Shown here one piece after another: positions 55,803-64,000 of a stretch of 64,000 nucleotides of DNA; position 1 is the stretch's first letter; the number at the start of each line of letters is the position of its first letter. The DNA comes from Roseofilum reptotaenium CS-1145 (GTDB lineage Bacteria; Cyanobacteriota; Cyanobacteriia; Cyanobacteriales; Desertifilaceae). The translations under genes and the position numbers were made by a program. Below the pieces are notes generated by a model, which saw only the letters and a program-made list of their open reading frames with translations, did not search any database and was not told the DNA's origin. Where the stretch lies: positions 1 through 64,000 of the forward strand of contig NZ_JAQMUE010000075.1 in assembly GCF_028330985.1 (NCBI RefSeq), read 5' to 3'.

Positions 55803-56473
55803 TCGCTTCGCTTGCTTTTCGATATCCCTCGGATCAACAGCAAATTAGCATTCAACGCCTGCCTATAATCTTCTGCTGCTCCTTGATAATCGCCCAGTTT
55901 CATCAAATAATCGCCGCGATTATAATACGCTTGTGCAAACTGAGGATTCAATGCCAGGGCATAATTAAAATCAGCTAAGGCTTTAAAAACCTCATTTTGA
56001 GCGGCATAAACTAATCCTCGGTTATTATAGGCGGCCGCTAACTCAGGATTCAATTCAATGGCGCGGTTAAAATCCTGTAGTGCTTCTGACTCCTGCTGCA
56101 ATTCCCAATACACGGCTCCTCGACTCAGATACCCTTTTGCTGATTCGGGATCTAATTGGATTACCCGCTCAAAATCAGCTAACGCTTGATTCCACTGTTT
56201 GAGTTTGCGGTAAGTATTCCCTCGATTGTAATAACTTCTCACATACTCAGGATTCAGGGTAATCGCCCGATCGAAATCCGCGATCGCCTCCTGATAATCT
56301 CCTAGATTATAGCGACTTAAGCCTCGGTTATTATATCCTTTGGCGTAATCAGGGGCTAATTGGAGAACCCGATCAAAACATTCAAAAGCATTTTGGCGAT
56401 CGCCCATTCGAGCAACTACGACACCATGGTTGAGTAACTGTTTCGCCTGCATCAGGTTAGATCCGATATTCAT
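55799..56473 (-). CDS. TPR-repeat protein
   Basis: 224 residues made of about six consecutive 34-residue tetratricopeptide repeats (AYNNRGLVYAAQNEVFKALA, DFNYALALNPQFAQAYYNRG). Cytosolic scaffold; partner unknown. Converges with xseB. Confidence 0.9.
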   Translation of the reverse strand: MNIGSNLMQAKQLLNHGVVVARMGDRQNAFECFDRVLQLAPDYAKGYNNRGLSRYNLGDYQEAIADFDRAITLNPEYVRSYYNRGNTYRKLKQWNQALADFERVIQLDPESAKGYLSRGAVYWELQQESEALQDFNRAIELNPELAAAYNNRGLVYAAQNEVFKALADFNYALALNPQFAQAYYNRGDYLMKLGDYQGAAEDYRQALNANLLLIRGISKSKRSD

Positions 56474-56572
56474 AGGGTTAATAGAGTAAGACTGAGCCAG
56501 AACAAAATGAACCCCAAGAGTCTAGAGTTTCGTTCTATTCAAACCCAGTCCCCCAATGTGGAATTCACTTAT

Positions 56573-56585
56573 AGCGCTACGCGCT
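56573..56585. repeat. AGCGC-TAC-GCGCT palindrome copy
   Basis: Perfect hairpin copy, followed by GGGTAATCGGTAA, in the 290-bp gap between the TPR and nurA genes. The gap shows nothing else. Confidence 0.6.
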
Positions 56586-56765
56586 GATCGTGGGTAATCG
56601 GTAACCCGCAAACCGGCTTTTCCTTCAAAAGACCCCATTTTTAAGGTTTTTCGGGAAAGTTTTTGCGTGAATTTACAGTTACAATAACCCATTTTCCTGA
56701 GTATTGCATCCGTAGGGAGTTGAGAGTTAAAACTCAGTGTCTATTGCTATTACTGATTACCTAAT

Positions 56766-57965
56766 TTAAGCAATCGAACCTCGCTTACGGGCTTCTTTAT
56801 AAGATGTACCAATATTTTTCAGACCTGCCTTAATCATCTGCTGTTCCAACAAGAGGAAAAACCGATGGCGATCGCCTCCCCGCACCACCGCTTGATTATG
56901 AGCTTCGGATAAGGCGATCGGATAACCATAGCCTTTCGCTACTTGAGCGAGGGTGAAACTTAATGCTTGCTCTAATAATTGGGCATCTTCAACCACCCAT
57001 TGGGGAAATTCCACACGGGCAATTTCTTTCCCCACATGCAGGTAACAAAAATACACTACTTGTTCTCGATACTGCTCTAAAATTCGTGCCGAAGACCTCC
57101 ATAACCCACTGCGCTGTCCCGGTTTTAGCCAACCTCCCAAGACTGAACTATCTCGCAAGGGATGTAAAACTTGACAGGGTGCCTTATCTGTTTGCCCACC
57201 ACAGTGAGCCATACAATTGGGTTCGGGATGAGGACAGTGGGCAAGACGCAGAAAGTTAAGTGCTTCTCCACTGCGAGACGAACTCAAATAACCGACAAGG
57301 GGAATACGATGATGTTGGAGGGTTTCCCAAGCGTCTAGAATCGGGGGTAAAAGGCGATCGCGTGCCCCACCCGGTAATGGCTCTAAATGCCAATAAATTA
57401 AAGAACCATCCACCATGGCTAGGGCGGGCAACTGTTCGTCTAATTCTCCTTGCGTTTCAGTAGCCACTCTTACCCCTAATTCCGCCAATACCACTGCCTC
57501 TGATACCGTACGCTGATACGCCATCCATTCATCCGTGCGAATTCCCCATTGGCGAGAGACATAGAGATCTTCTTGACGATAAAAGGCTTCAGGGAGACTA
57601 TCGAGAATTGCAGCCCGATTTTGACCATAATAAAAAACGACTCGTCCCGTATTAATCAGATAACAATAGGCAATTTCATGGTGGGAGGGAGCCATCTGGG
57701 AACCGTCGGTAGAGATAACGGTATGGACTTGAGGCGCATTTTGAATATCCACTACCGTATCTAAGGGTTCAATGGGAAAGGCGGCATTAAATCCAAAATG
57801 ATTCGACCATTGCTCATAGGAAGAGATTAACTCATCTAGGCGATCGCTCGCTTGAGCTAAGGTTTCTCTAGCGCGGTTCAGCCGTTTCTGGGTAGCGGTG
57901 GCTTCATCTTGCAGATGTTGGCTGATGCCTTCCATCTGACGGGCGAGTTTATTAAAATCGAGCAT
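56766..57965 (-). CDS. NurA-domain DNA repair nuclease
   Basis: 399 residues from ATG 57965 (MLDFNKLARQMEGISQHLQD). NurA fold with the metal-binding Asp in VISTDGSQMAPSHHE and the later ALAMVDGSLIYWHLE. NurA acts with HerA in end resection in archaea; cyanobacterial homologues are stand-alone. The upstream ATG at 57983 is less likely. Confidence 0.88.
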   Translation of the reverse strand: MLDFNKLARQMEGISQHLQDEATATQKRLNRARETLAQASDRLDELISSYEQWSNHFGFNAAFPIEPLDTVVDIQNAPQVHTVISTDGSQMAPSHHEIAYCYLINTGRVVFYYGQNRAAILDSLPEAFYRQEDLYVSRQWGIRTDEWMAYQRTVSEAVVLAELGVRVATETQGELDEQLPALAMVDGSLIYWHLEPLPGGARDRLLPPILDAWETLQHHRIPLVGYLSSSRSGEALNFLRLAHCPHPEPNCMAHCGGQTDKAPCQVLHPLRDSSVLGGWLKPGQRSGLWRSSARILEQYREQVVYFCYLHVGKEIARVEFPQWVVEDAQLLEQALSFTLAQVAKGYGYPIALSEAHNQAVVRGGDRHRFFLLLEQQMIKAGLKNIGTSYKEARKRGSIA

Positions 57966-57987
57966 AATCAGGCACTCTAGCAATAGG

Positions 57988-58758
57988 TTATAGCCAATGG
58001 TTTAAACGTTGGCTGAACGTGTCTAGGGATAGAGAATGAATGCGAGGATGGCTGCTGGCGGCTTGTTTTTCGGCGGCTGTATTGTAGCCCCAGGTGGCGA
58101 GGAAGAGTTCCACGGAGGTTAATTGGGGATGTTGAGTAACAGACAGGAGAGTTTTCCAGCGATCTTCGATAAACCAAATCCGTTTTTCTGAGGGATGGAA
58201 TGTGAGTAAGGTTTCGGTTTTGGGGCGTTTGATACTTTTGCCGATAATGCGATCGCCAGGAAAGTTAATGTCCTCCATTTCTAGTAGTTCCTGGACAAAT
58301 CTGGCTTCTTTGGTGGTAATAATCACCAACTCTAAATCCAGGTTAGCCAGGAGCGATCGCAGTTGAGGGACAATACCGGGATAAAATCGATGCAGGGATA
58401 ACCAGTCTGAGCGGTTGGTTTGGATCTGGCGATCGCGCCTACCATCGACTCGATCCATAATTTCCCCAGCCTTGAGTCCATCTCTAGTAATAATTTGATC
58501 GCAGATCCCGCGCCAATTCGCTAAAATCTCCTCCTCTGACGGTCCTTCAACCATGGCTCGAATCAATACCGGCATTTCCCAACCGGTTTCAATTACTGGG
58601 CGCAGGCGATAGAATTGTTCTGCCATCGCTGGTGGGGGTGTCGTCTCGTCTACTGCCCATACCTGAGTATAAGTTTGCCAAGCAGTTTGAAAATACTCGA
58701 CCAATCCATCACAGAGTACACCATCAAAATCTAAGGCTAGAACCTCTGGAATATCCAT
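57988..58758 (-). CDS. HAD-superfamily hydrolase
   Basis: 256 residues. Motif I LALDFDGVLCDG, motif II ELVIITTKEARF, motif III with GKSIKRPKTE and motif IV WFIEDRWKT. Probably a small-molecule phosphatase; substrate unknown. 22 bp upstream of nurA in the same direction, likely co-transcribed. Confidence 0.88.
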   Translation of the reverse strand: MDIPEVLALDFDGVLCDGLVEYFQTAWQTYTQVWAVDETTPPPAMAEQFYRLRPVIETGWEMPVLIRAMVEGPSEEEILANWRGICDQIITRDGLKAGEIMDRVDGRRDRQIQTNRSDWLSLHRFYPGIVPQLRSLLANLDLELVIITTKEARFVQELLEMEDINFPGDRIIGKSIKRPKTETLLTFHPSEKRIWFIEDRWKTLLSVTQHPQLTSVELFLATWGYNTAAEKQAASSHPRIHSLSLDTFSQRLNHWL

Positions 58759-58887
58759 AATTTTTGCTGGCTATAACACTATAGGCAAGGATAGCAGGCG
58801 ATCGCCACTCTCAACAGATTGAAGCATCCTCATTGGATGGCTTACCTGTAACCGTCAATACTGTAAATCCGCCCCACTTCAACGGTG

Positions 58888-59112
58888 CTAAAGCAACTCC
58901 ATAAATTCGTCAACGGTTAAATCGGTATCTCGGATAATTTTCCGTAATAATCCTTTGCCTAATGTTTTTCCGGAATGGACTGGAACGGTTATCCTTCTCT
59001 CTTGTTCATCTTGTAGGCGAACATGACTTCCTTTTTGTCGGATGATTTCAAATCCAATTTTTCCTAGGGCGCTAATGGCTTGCTCGCCGGTAATTGCTGG
59101 TAGTTTGGACAT
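58888..59112 (-). CDS. hicA: HicA-family mRNA interferase toxin
   Basis: 74 residues with the double-stranded-RNA-binding-like fold and catalytic His in RQKGSHVRLQDEQERRITVP. It follows the HicB gene by 3 bp. Looks intact. Confidence 0.88.
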   Translation of the reverse strand: MSKLPAITGEQAISALGKIGFEIIRQKGSHVRLQDEQERRITVPVHSGKTLGKGLLRKIIRDTDLTVDEFMELL

Positions 59113-59115
59113 TTA

Positions 59116-59331
59116 TTAAACCACAACTTTCTGTATACCAACAAATTCTGTTAATCGATCGTATTGTTCACTTTCCAGACAGAGTGAGATCGCCTCTTTG
59201 ATGTTAGTCATAAGTTCATCAAGGCTTTCGCCTTGGCTGTAGCATCCTTGGAGTTGAGGGACTTCACCGATGTAGTAACCGTCTTCATCTCGTTCGATGA
59301 GAACATAATACTCTTGGGGTTGGGATGGCAT
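59116..59331 (-). CDS. hicB: HicB-family antitoxin
   Basis: 71 residues, partial RNase H-like fold (YYVLIERDEDGYYIGEVPQL, QGCYSQGESLDELMTNIKEA). Short form without a DNA-binding tail. Antitoxin-first order. Confidence 0.88.
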   Translation of the reverse strand: MPSQPQEYYVLIERDEDGYYIGEVPQLQGCYSQGESLDELMTNIKEAISLCLESEQYDRLTEFVGIQKVVV

Positions 59332-59370
59332 GTTTGTAATCCTCTTAACTTAACCGTACAAAGCCTTTGC

Positions 59371-60351
59371 TCAAGTCTCATCAACCGGGTTATTAGGTTC
59401 TGAGTCATTCGTCTGTGTCTCTGCACTCTCGGGAATTGAATCTTGCAGTTGTTTGAGTTCCCTTGGAGAAACCATCCCCATTAAGACTTGCTTCAACTCT
59501 AATTTCTTATCCTTATTTAAGGATGTTTTACTCAAGGTGACCACAGAATCAGCCATCCCTTCTTGAGGAGCCAGTTGCAGATAAACTTCTAGACTAGGAA
59601 TAGGAATATCCAGATGAGTATTAATTAACTCCCCGGCTTTGACATAATTATTGCTGTCCAGGAAACCCATAAACGCTTCTGAGCGATCGTCAGCTACGTT
59701 GCCGACTCGCTGTGGATTACCATACCAGCGATCGCTACTTTCACAAAAGGGTTCCTTTGCTGCCCGAAATCCGGCTGCGGTACTAACTCCCGCAATGACG
59801 CTTAATTCCAGAGCGCGATAAATCCACATACCTATTCCGCTCACTGGAATACCGCCACTGCTCGATCTCGATAGTTCCATGCCTCGTTGGGCAGTAAATT
59901 GTAAATACCCGATAAAGCCGGCTTGCCCAGTTTCCTCGATTAAGATAATGTCAATGGCTGATTGCAGAAGGTCTTCTTCAGTTACTCCTTCTTCACTTTC
60001 AGCGAGTGCTGTTTGCAGATCTTCGCTATAGGCTTGTCGTAATTCTCCAGCTACAGCTCTCTGAAAAGTCCAGTAATCAAAAACATGCATGGCACCATAG
60101 ATGGATATACCCGTCAATGCCCCAGATAAGGCTGCGATCGCCGGATTTCTGACTTTACCCTTTTTTACGGCCATATGAGTTGCGCCACCTCCCAACAATC
60201 CCATACCCAGGGGAAACAGAATGATCAAATACAAGAAATTACCGATAAAACTCGTAATCCCACCAACAACACCACCGGTTATGACAGTGGCGAGCGCTAT
60301 CCATTGATAGCCAGAAATTGGCACAATATTGCTTGATTTATAGGGTTTCAT
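59371..60351 (-). CDS. Membrane protein of unknown function (326 aa)
   Basis: Four or so membrane helices (WIALATVITGGVVGGITSFI; LYLIILFPLGMGLLGGGATH; AIAALSGALTGISIYGAM; ALELSVIAGVSTAAGF) followed by a soluble C-terminal domain of about 110 residues rich in Leu and Ser. The mid-section is acidic and helical. I do not recognise it. Confidence 0.7.
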   Translation of the reverse strand: MKPYKSSNIVPISGYQWIALATVITGGVVGGITSFIGNFLYLIILFPLGMGLLGGGATHMAVKKGKVRNPAIAALSGALTGISIYGAMHVFDYWTFQRAVAGELRQAYSEDLQTALAESEEGVTEEDLLQSAIDIILIEETGQAGFIGYLQFTAQRGMELSRSSSGGIPVSGIGMWIYRALELSVIAGVSTAAGFRAAKEPFCESSDRWYGNPQRVGNVADDRSEAFMGFLDSNNYVKAGELINTHLDIPIPSLEVYLQLAPQEGMADSVVTLSKTSLNKDKKLELKQVLMGMVSPRELKQLQDSIPESAETQTNDSEPNNPVDET

Positions 60352-60605
60352 AGTCGAAGAAGTTAGATATAGCGCTAGATAATAGGTAATGGAAATCCTG
60401 ACATAGATCGTCTAACTTCATGACAGATCTTCATATATTTTTCATATGTCGCCGATACGAAACGGTAACGCGATCGCTTCCTATCGGATATAGCAGAGAA
60501 AGAGTCGGTTAGGACCCTAGTTCAATACTGAAACCTAGCCCTCATCACCTATTTCCTAGCGAACAGTGCTATAATATGCGATCGCACCGCCGGCATAATG
60601 CGGCA

Positions 60606-60650
60606 CGATCGTGAATGGCATCGCTTGAGAGACTTTGCCATTCACGATCG
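60606..60650. repeat. 15-bp perfect inverted repeat beside attachment core
   Basis: CGATCGTGAATGGCA (60606-60620) and TGCCATTCACGATCG (60636-60650), loop 15 nt. It lies on the chromosomal side of the tRNA 3' fragment, where the terminator of that tRNA would be on the minus strand, although no T-run follows. Confidence 0.75.
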
Positions 60651-60667
60651 GATTTATGAAGTTAAAC

Positions 60668-60688
60668 TGGGGTGCTAGGATTCGAACC
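60668..60688 (-). other. Attachment core: 3' end of a tRNA gene (probably tRNA-Gln)
   Basis: On the minus strand this reads GGTTCGAATCCTAGCACCCC-A, the T-loop and 3' acceptor strand of a tRNA, but no D-arm or anticodon arm lies upstream. The 3' strand CACCCCA fits a tRNA beginning TGGGGTG, as cyanobacterial tRNA-Gln does. Integrases commonly use such 3' ends; the integrase gene begins 99 bp away. The intact tRNA should lie beyond the right edge, at the other end of the element. Confidence 0.75.
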
Positions 60689-60751
60689 GTAGAGCCATTT
60701 GATAGCTAACGCTGACTCAGTGGCTAGAAGCTTTGCAAAATCTGCCTTGTA

Positions 60752-60763
60752 GAACCTTGAAAA
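60752..60763 (+). promoter_or_regulatory. boxA-like element before the integrase gene
   Basis: GAACCTTGAAAA, 23 bp ahead of the integrase start. Same core as at 37683 and 63808. Confidence 0.6.
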
Positions 60764-60786
60764 GGAAATAGGCAGAAAATAGGCAG

Positions 60787-62370
60787 ATGTCTGACAATTA
60801 CACTAAACAGGCATGGTCTTTGGTGAATGAGTATTTTCACTCTAACCAAATTGACCCGTCCAAATTGGTAGACCATGAGCTAGTGCGCTACTACCTCAAA
60901 GCTTGCCAGAAGTCAACCCCAAAGGGTGTCTCTATCAGCAGGCAGGGGAATCGACTATATCTCCGGTTCAAAACAGCTACCAAGGCAACAACAGCTAATA
61001 ATGGTTGCAATGAATCTTTTACCCGCGATGGGTGTATCAACGCTCTGGCGAAAGCTTTGGCAGTTTTTGACAAGCTCAAAGAGGCTAAAGCAGAGTCGGA
61101 GTTTTGGGAATGGTACGAGTCGGAAATTAAGGGGACTAAAACTCTGGTTGATGATTGCCTAACCATCGGGGATGCCATTGAGATTGTGAAGAAAAACTAC
61201 CTCTCTGGCTATGATAAATGTGGTAGGGATAGGAGTGATAAAAAGCTTAGGACTAATACCCTAGCAAATTATCAAGTCACTTACGGCATTTACCACCAAA
61301 AGCTCAATCCTAAGCTTAGACTTACTGGTGAAAATATCATTCCTGAGATTACTAGAAACTGGTTTGATTTATTCTCAATTGCTGGTACTCAGACTCTCTG
61401 CTCTAAAGGTTTTAAGAATGCCTATACTGGTGTTCTTAAGCTTCTCAGGGATACCAAACTAACCGCAGAGCTAGATAAGGTGACAAGTTACTTCGGGACT
61501 CTTAAAGTAGTTCGTAAAACTGAAGAACAAACTATTGACCTTGAGGCTTTTCTGGACTTTAGGGCTAGAGTACTAGGGCTGAATGGTTATGAGCTGACTA
61601 AGGCTCAGTGGCGTAACATTGAGTCCCGTAGGTCATGGTTTAAGACATTTTGTATTAACCTAATCTATGGACTCCGTGCGTCTGAGTTTAAAGCTATTCG
61701 GAATCTTGATGAACCAGCAACGATTGATGGTTACACCTTTAAAGCACTCCATGACCCAACTAATGATGAGAATATCGTCATCATTGGGGATGGATTTTGG
61801 GTGACTGACACCAGTGGTAAGCGGCACTATATTACAGTGAAAACCGGTAACCGTATTGCCCGTCCCATGACTCACCCAGATTACCCTAATCTGATTGAAG
61901 TGTTGGGGATAAAAGACCCAGAGGTTGAATTACCTAAGTGTACCCCAAGCACTAACGGTAACCCAGAATCCATCAAGGACATTTATCGAAACAGGATGAG
62001 GAATCAACTAGCCGATTATGTCAAGCAAGTAGGAGGTCAAGGTTTCACTCAAACTCATGCCCTACGCCACCTGGCTAATTACCATGGGAAGCTTGCCGGA
62101 TTAACTCGCGACCAACGCGCTCTGTCTCTGGGACATTCCCAAACCATGAATGATAAATACGACAAGCACCAAACTACCAGGAACCAAGTCAATCTTCTGA
62201 TGGCTGACATTTCTGAGAAATCAGAGAACCAAAGGCTAAAGGATGAACTCACCCAAGCTCAGGAGACCATTAAATTCCTAGAGGAAACCATTCTCTTCCT
62301 GAAGAAGGAAAACGCCAGACTCAATGAACTCCTGGGAGGAAATGATAACCTCCCTAGGATTGGAAGCTAG
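60787..62370 (+). CDS. Tyrosine site-specific recombinase (integrase)
   Basis: 527 residues. Catalytic residues are visible: Arg in YGLRASEFKA, His-x-x-Arg in HALRHL (424/427), His in SLGHSQ (450) and the nucleophile Tyr in NDKYDKH (458). The N-terminal part holds the core-binding domain. Unusually, it ends in a 45-residue leucine-zipper-like coiled coil (ENQRLKDELTQAQETIKFLE and on). It sits at the edge of the element next to the tRNA fragment. Confidence 0.92.
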   Translation: MSDNYTKQAWSLVNEYFHSNQIDPSKLVDHELVRYYLKACQKSTPKGVSISRQGNRLYLRFKTATKATTANNGCNESFTRDGCINALAKALAVFDKLKEAKAESEFWEWYESEIKGTKTLVDDCLTIGDAIEIVKKNYLSGYDKCGRDRSDKKLRTNTLANYQVTYGIYHQKLNPKLRLTGENIIPEITRNWFDLFSIAGTQTLCSKGFKNAYTGVLKLLRDTKLTAELDKVTSYFGTLKVVRKTEEQTIDLEAFLDFRARVLGLNGYELTKAQWRNIESRRSWFKTFCINLIYGLRASEFKAIRNLDEPATIDGYTFKALHDPTNDENIVIIGDGFWVTDTSGKRHYITVKTGNRIARPMTHPDYPNLIEVLGIKDPEVELPKCTPSTNGNPESIKDIYRNRMRNQLADYVKQVGGQGFTQTHALRHLANYHGKLAGLTRDQRALSLGHSQTMNDKYDKHQTTRNQVNLLMADISEKSENQRLKDELTQAQETIKFLEETILFLKKENARLNELLGGNDNLPRIGS

Positions 62371-62530
62371 TTCAACAGTTTTTTTGCCCGGAGTAAAAAC
62401 TTCTTCCCTTCTGCAAAGCTTTCACCTTTATACCCCAGTTCTTTTTCCCTAGGAGAAAAAGGGGTGTAATTCCCCACCTTTCTTTTGTCGTAAGACATAA
62501 CTAAAATCACAGTAGATGAATAACAAAAAG

Positions 62531-62557
62531 AATGCTCCAGGAAAACCCTGGAGCATT
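62531..62557. terminator. Intrinsic terminator after integrase
   Basis: AATGCTCCAGG (62531-62541) pairs with CCTGGAGCATT (62547-62557), then TTTTC. A and T tracts on both sides make it bidirectional. Confidence 0.88.
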
Positions 62558-62747
62558 TTTCTTTTGCCTGGACTGAAAGTACCAGGCAAAAGAACTTCCC
62601 TTTAGCTTTTGCCGATCGCTTAATGGGCAGCTTACGCTTTCATTGTCAGGAATTAGTCCAGATTTTATCTAGAGTTTTTCCATTCCAGTTGCTAACTGTA
62701 ACGATCGCCGTACATTCATGGCTCTGATAGCAACTGCGTAACTGCTA

Positions 62748-62832
62748 TCACCCGGTGAATCACCCGGTGATGAGAAATGCGTCTAACTTCACATTCAGAC
62801 GCAACTGCTGCCACACAGTGAATCACTGTGTG
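62748..62832. repeat. Two related hairpin units with a third hairpin between them
   Basis: Unit a, TCACCCGGTGAATCACCCGG (from 62748), and unit b, CACACAGT-GAATC-ACTGTGTG (62812-62832), share the frame AACTGCT..CAC....GTGAATCAC....GTGATGAG. Between them GCGTCT/AGACGC (62779-62784 / 62797-62802) forms another stem. Confidence 0.7.
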
Positions 62833-63241
62833 ATGAGGAATGGACGCGAAAGGGACAAGTAACAAGATAAGTTGGATTTATTTCTAATAGCAACTAACAT
62901 AAATTTCCCTAAGTAATATACTTTGTATTACCTAAATCACTGCAACCCTTATTCTGTAAGGATTCCTTGCAAAAAGGGACTTCCTGTACAAGAGGTCATT
63001 CTAGGGTATATAACTACTGTACACCCCCAAAATGAGCCGCTATGAGCATGTCCTGAGTAGTACGGGGCAAGGGAGTGCCCCTAAGGGATAAACTTTGAGC
63101 CAATGTCTCTCATTCTGGTATCATCTTCAGTCTATTTAAATCGCTGTAAGACGACTGTACAGTAGTTATGAAAGACTTTGGTGGAGTGGCAGTTACTGCG
63201 ATCGCCAGGCAATGCACCCCAGTTGCCGTCAAATGACCAAT

Positions 63242-63264
63242 AAAAAGACCGCTTCATAGCGGTC
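63242..63264 (-). terminator. Terminator of the XRE repressor gene
   Basis: On the minus strand GACCGC-TATGAA-GCGGTC followed by TTTTT, 20 bp beyond the repressor stop codon. Confidence 0.85.
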
Positions 63265-63284
63265 AGGGGGAAACAGCAAGCAGC

Positions 63285-63554
63285 CTAGTCTTCATAATCT
63301 TTGAACAAGTCGCAATACTCATCAAAAGTGATACCTAGGATTTCGCAGAGCTTTCTAATTTGCTTGGAGTTTAATGATGGCTCTACATTTCTCCCTACCC
63401 AACGTTGGTAGGTACTTTCTCCAACACCAATTTCTTTGGCAAGTTTTTTCTGCGTAAGTTCTTTCTTCTTTTTCCTCAACTTCTCTAGTGGGTAGACATC
63501 ATCCCATTCAGGAGGAGCAAATAATAACTTTCTGCGTTCTGATTTTTGACTCAT
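63285..63554 (-). CDS. XRE-family transcriptional repressor
   Basis: 89 residues. After a basic head, a standard five-helix HTH (LTQKKLAKEIGVGESTYQRW, then VGRNVEPSLNSKQIRKLCEI). Phage- or element-type repressor, divergent from the gene at 63835, as expected for a lysogeny-like switch. Confidence 0.88.
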   Translation of the reverse strand: MSQKSERRKLLFAPPEWDDVYPLEKLRKKKKELTQKKLAKEIGVGESTYQRWVGRNVEPSLNSKQIRKLCEILGITFDEYCDLFKDYED

Positions 63555-63632
63555 GATTCAACTAATGGATTTTTGTTTCTGGGTATCGTAGATAGATATT
63601 TTTATATGCTTACCATAGGTGAACTAGTATCG

Positions 63633-63647
63633 ACCTAACAATTAGGT
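63633..63647. promoter_or_regulatory. Palindromic operator candidate with adjacent promoter
   Basis: ACCTAA-CAA-TTAGGT, a perfect 6+6 inverted repeat, four bases before a -10-like TACAAT (63652-63657). It lies between the repressor and the rightward gene, so it probably binds the XRE protein. Confidence 0.65.
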
Positions 63648-63807
63648 GTGTTACAATAGAGGTATCGGTAACCAAGCCCTCCTGGCTCAGAGCCTACAAG
63701 CCTTATTATCGCTTACCTGAAGGCAGTCGCCAAGTGCAGAAGTGCCGATATATTTTTTCGCTTACCCGTAGCACTATTGTGCATTTTTTACTGGCGTAAG
63801 CACTACA

Positions 63808-63820
63808 GAACCTTGAAAAC
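63808..63820 (+). promoter_or_regulatory. boxA-like element before first rightward gene
   Basis: GAACCTTGAAAAC, 14 bp before the ATG at 63835 and about 150 nt into the leader. Upstream in the leader a short GCAC/GTGC hairpin with a T6 run (63771-63788) could act as a weak terminator. Confidence 0.6.
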
Positions 63821-63834
63821 TAGATATCACTGCC

Positions 63835-64000
63835 ATGACTACCAGAACTAGAGCATCTGCCTCTACCCATGGGTTTACTGCCATGACTGGAGCCGACTTC
63901 AACCCCTTTGAGCCTATTGGGGGTCGTCTCGTCAGCATGGACAAGGAAACCCTCTCTTGCCTGATACAGAGGTGCGATCGCTTTCATGTAGAGTCCACCT
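63835..64000 (+). CDS. First rightward gene of the element (partial)
   Basis: 55 codons, open to the window edge (MTTRTRASASTHGFTAMTGA, DFNPFEPIGGRLVSMDKETL). Thr/Ser-rich head, then a mixed domain. Not recognised; position suggests an early element gene under control of the repressor. Confidence 0.55.
   Translation, partial: MTTRTRASASTHGFTAMTGADFNPFEPIGGRLVSMDKETLSCLIQRCDRFHVEST

Larger units (their letters stand above)
60352..60786. other. Spacer at the left end of the integrative element
   Basis: 435 bp without a gene. It contains a half copy and a degenerate copy of the AGCGC palindrome (60371 and about 60558), a long inverted repeat, the tRNA-end attachment core and a boxA, each listed separately. 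Confidence 0.6.
62371..63284. other. Long gene-free spacer inside the element
   Basis: 914 bp without a credible ORF but with several hairpins. Besides the terminators listed separately, there is GCCTGG/CCAGGC near 62566 and an AT-rich part at 62880-62950. It may hold regulatory RNA, an origin or excision sites. No protein evidence is seen. Confidence 0.6.

Overview
This is chromosomal sequence from a beta-cyanobacterium. The HIP1 octamer GCGATCGC is very frequent, a complete beta-carboxysome operon (ccmK2-ccmK1-ccmL-ccmM-ccmN-ccmO) is present with a divergent CO2-uptake type ndhF, and several families are typical of cyanobacteria (XisH/XisI, DUF29, DUF1400 lipase leader, TIGR04168 phosphoesterase, fused ThiE). 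The dense toxin-antitoxin debris and heptamer repeats fit a filamentous or colonial member of the Oscillatoriales-type lineages, but the genus cannot be fixed from this window.

Layout. 1-9.9 kb: IS630-like fragment, sensor kinase, SpoIIE-type phosphatase, TonB-like protein, coaX and small housekeeping genes, with a fragment of a second kinase gene at 4.9 kb. 10.3-17.3 kb: ndhF and the ccm operon. 17.4-21.2 kb: GST, then a graveyard of DUF29, MazF/antitoxin and PIN-toxin pieces, several of them duplicated. 21.4-29.4 kb: thiE-thiS, dnaG, a peptidoglycan amidase/glucosaminidase and the lptA-lptB-lptF/G operon. 29.5-34.5 kb: an orphan extracellular contractile injection system (eCIS) cargo locus: a DUF4157 effector with a C-terminal domain like that of plant IQM proteins, an overlapping partner gene, the eCIS-type AAA+ ATPase and a dead second copy of that ATPase. 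34.5-37.2 kb: sirB1-like, thrC and a MoaD-like carrier.

The most interesting region is 37.6-40.7 kb. A consensus promoter and a boxA antitermination element (the same GAACCTTGAAAA found in cyanobacterial rRNA spacers) precede two tiny genes, then four tandem non-coding RNA units, then a Ro60/Rsr-like vWA protein. Each RNA unit is closed by its own 5'/3' terminal helix, has the internal-loop signature of Y RNAs (5' CCYRAC / 3' ACUUG), and carries a different insert: one circularly permuted tRNA-like module, one Lys-type and one Leu-type tRNA-like module in normal order, and one insert without clear tRNA form. I read this as an expanded Y RNA array dedicated to the adjacent Ro60 protein.

Downstream, 40.8-45.9 kb is an accessory island flanked by 95-bp direct repeats. 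It holds an AT-rich unknown gene, an HNH cassette inserted in another small gene with its own direct repeat, DUF433, a broken MntA-HepT and a broken XisH-XisI. 46-60.4 kb returns to a two-gene membrane system, a sensor kinase that has lost its catalytic domain, a metallophosphoesterase next to tRNA-Ser, xseA/xseB with a 6S-like RNA between them, nurA, a HAD protein, hicAB and a membrane protein. From 60.67 kb to the right edge is the left end of an integrative element: tRNA 3'-end attachment core, tyrosine recombinase, structured spacer, XRE repressor with operator and a first rightward gene, with two more boxA elements.
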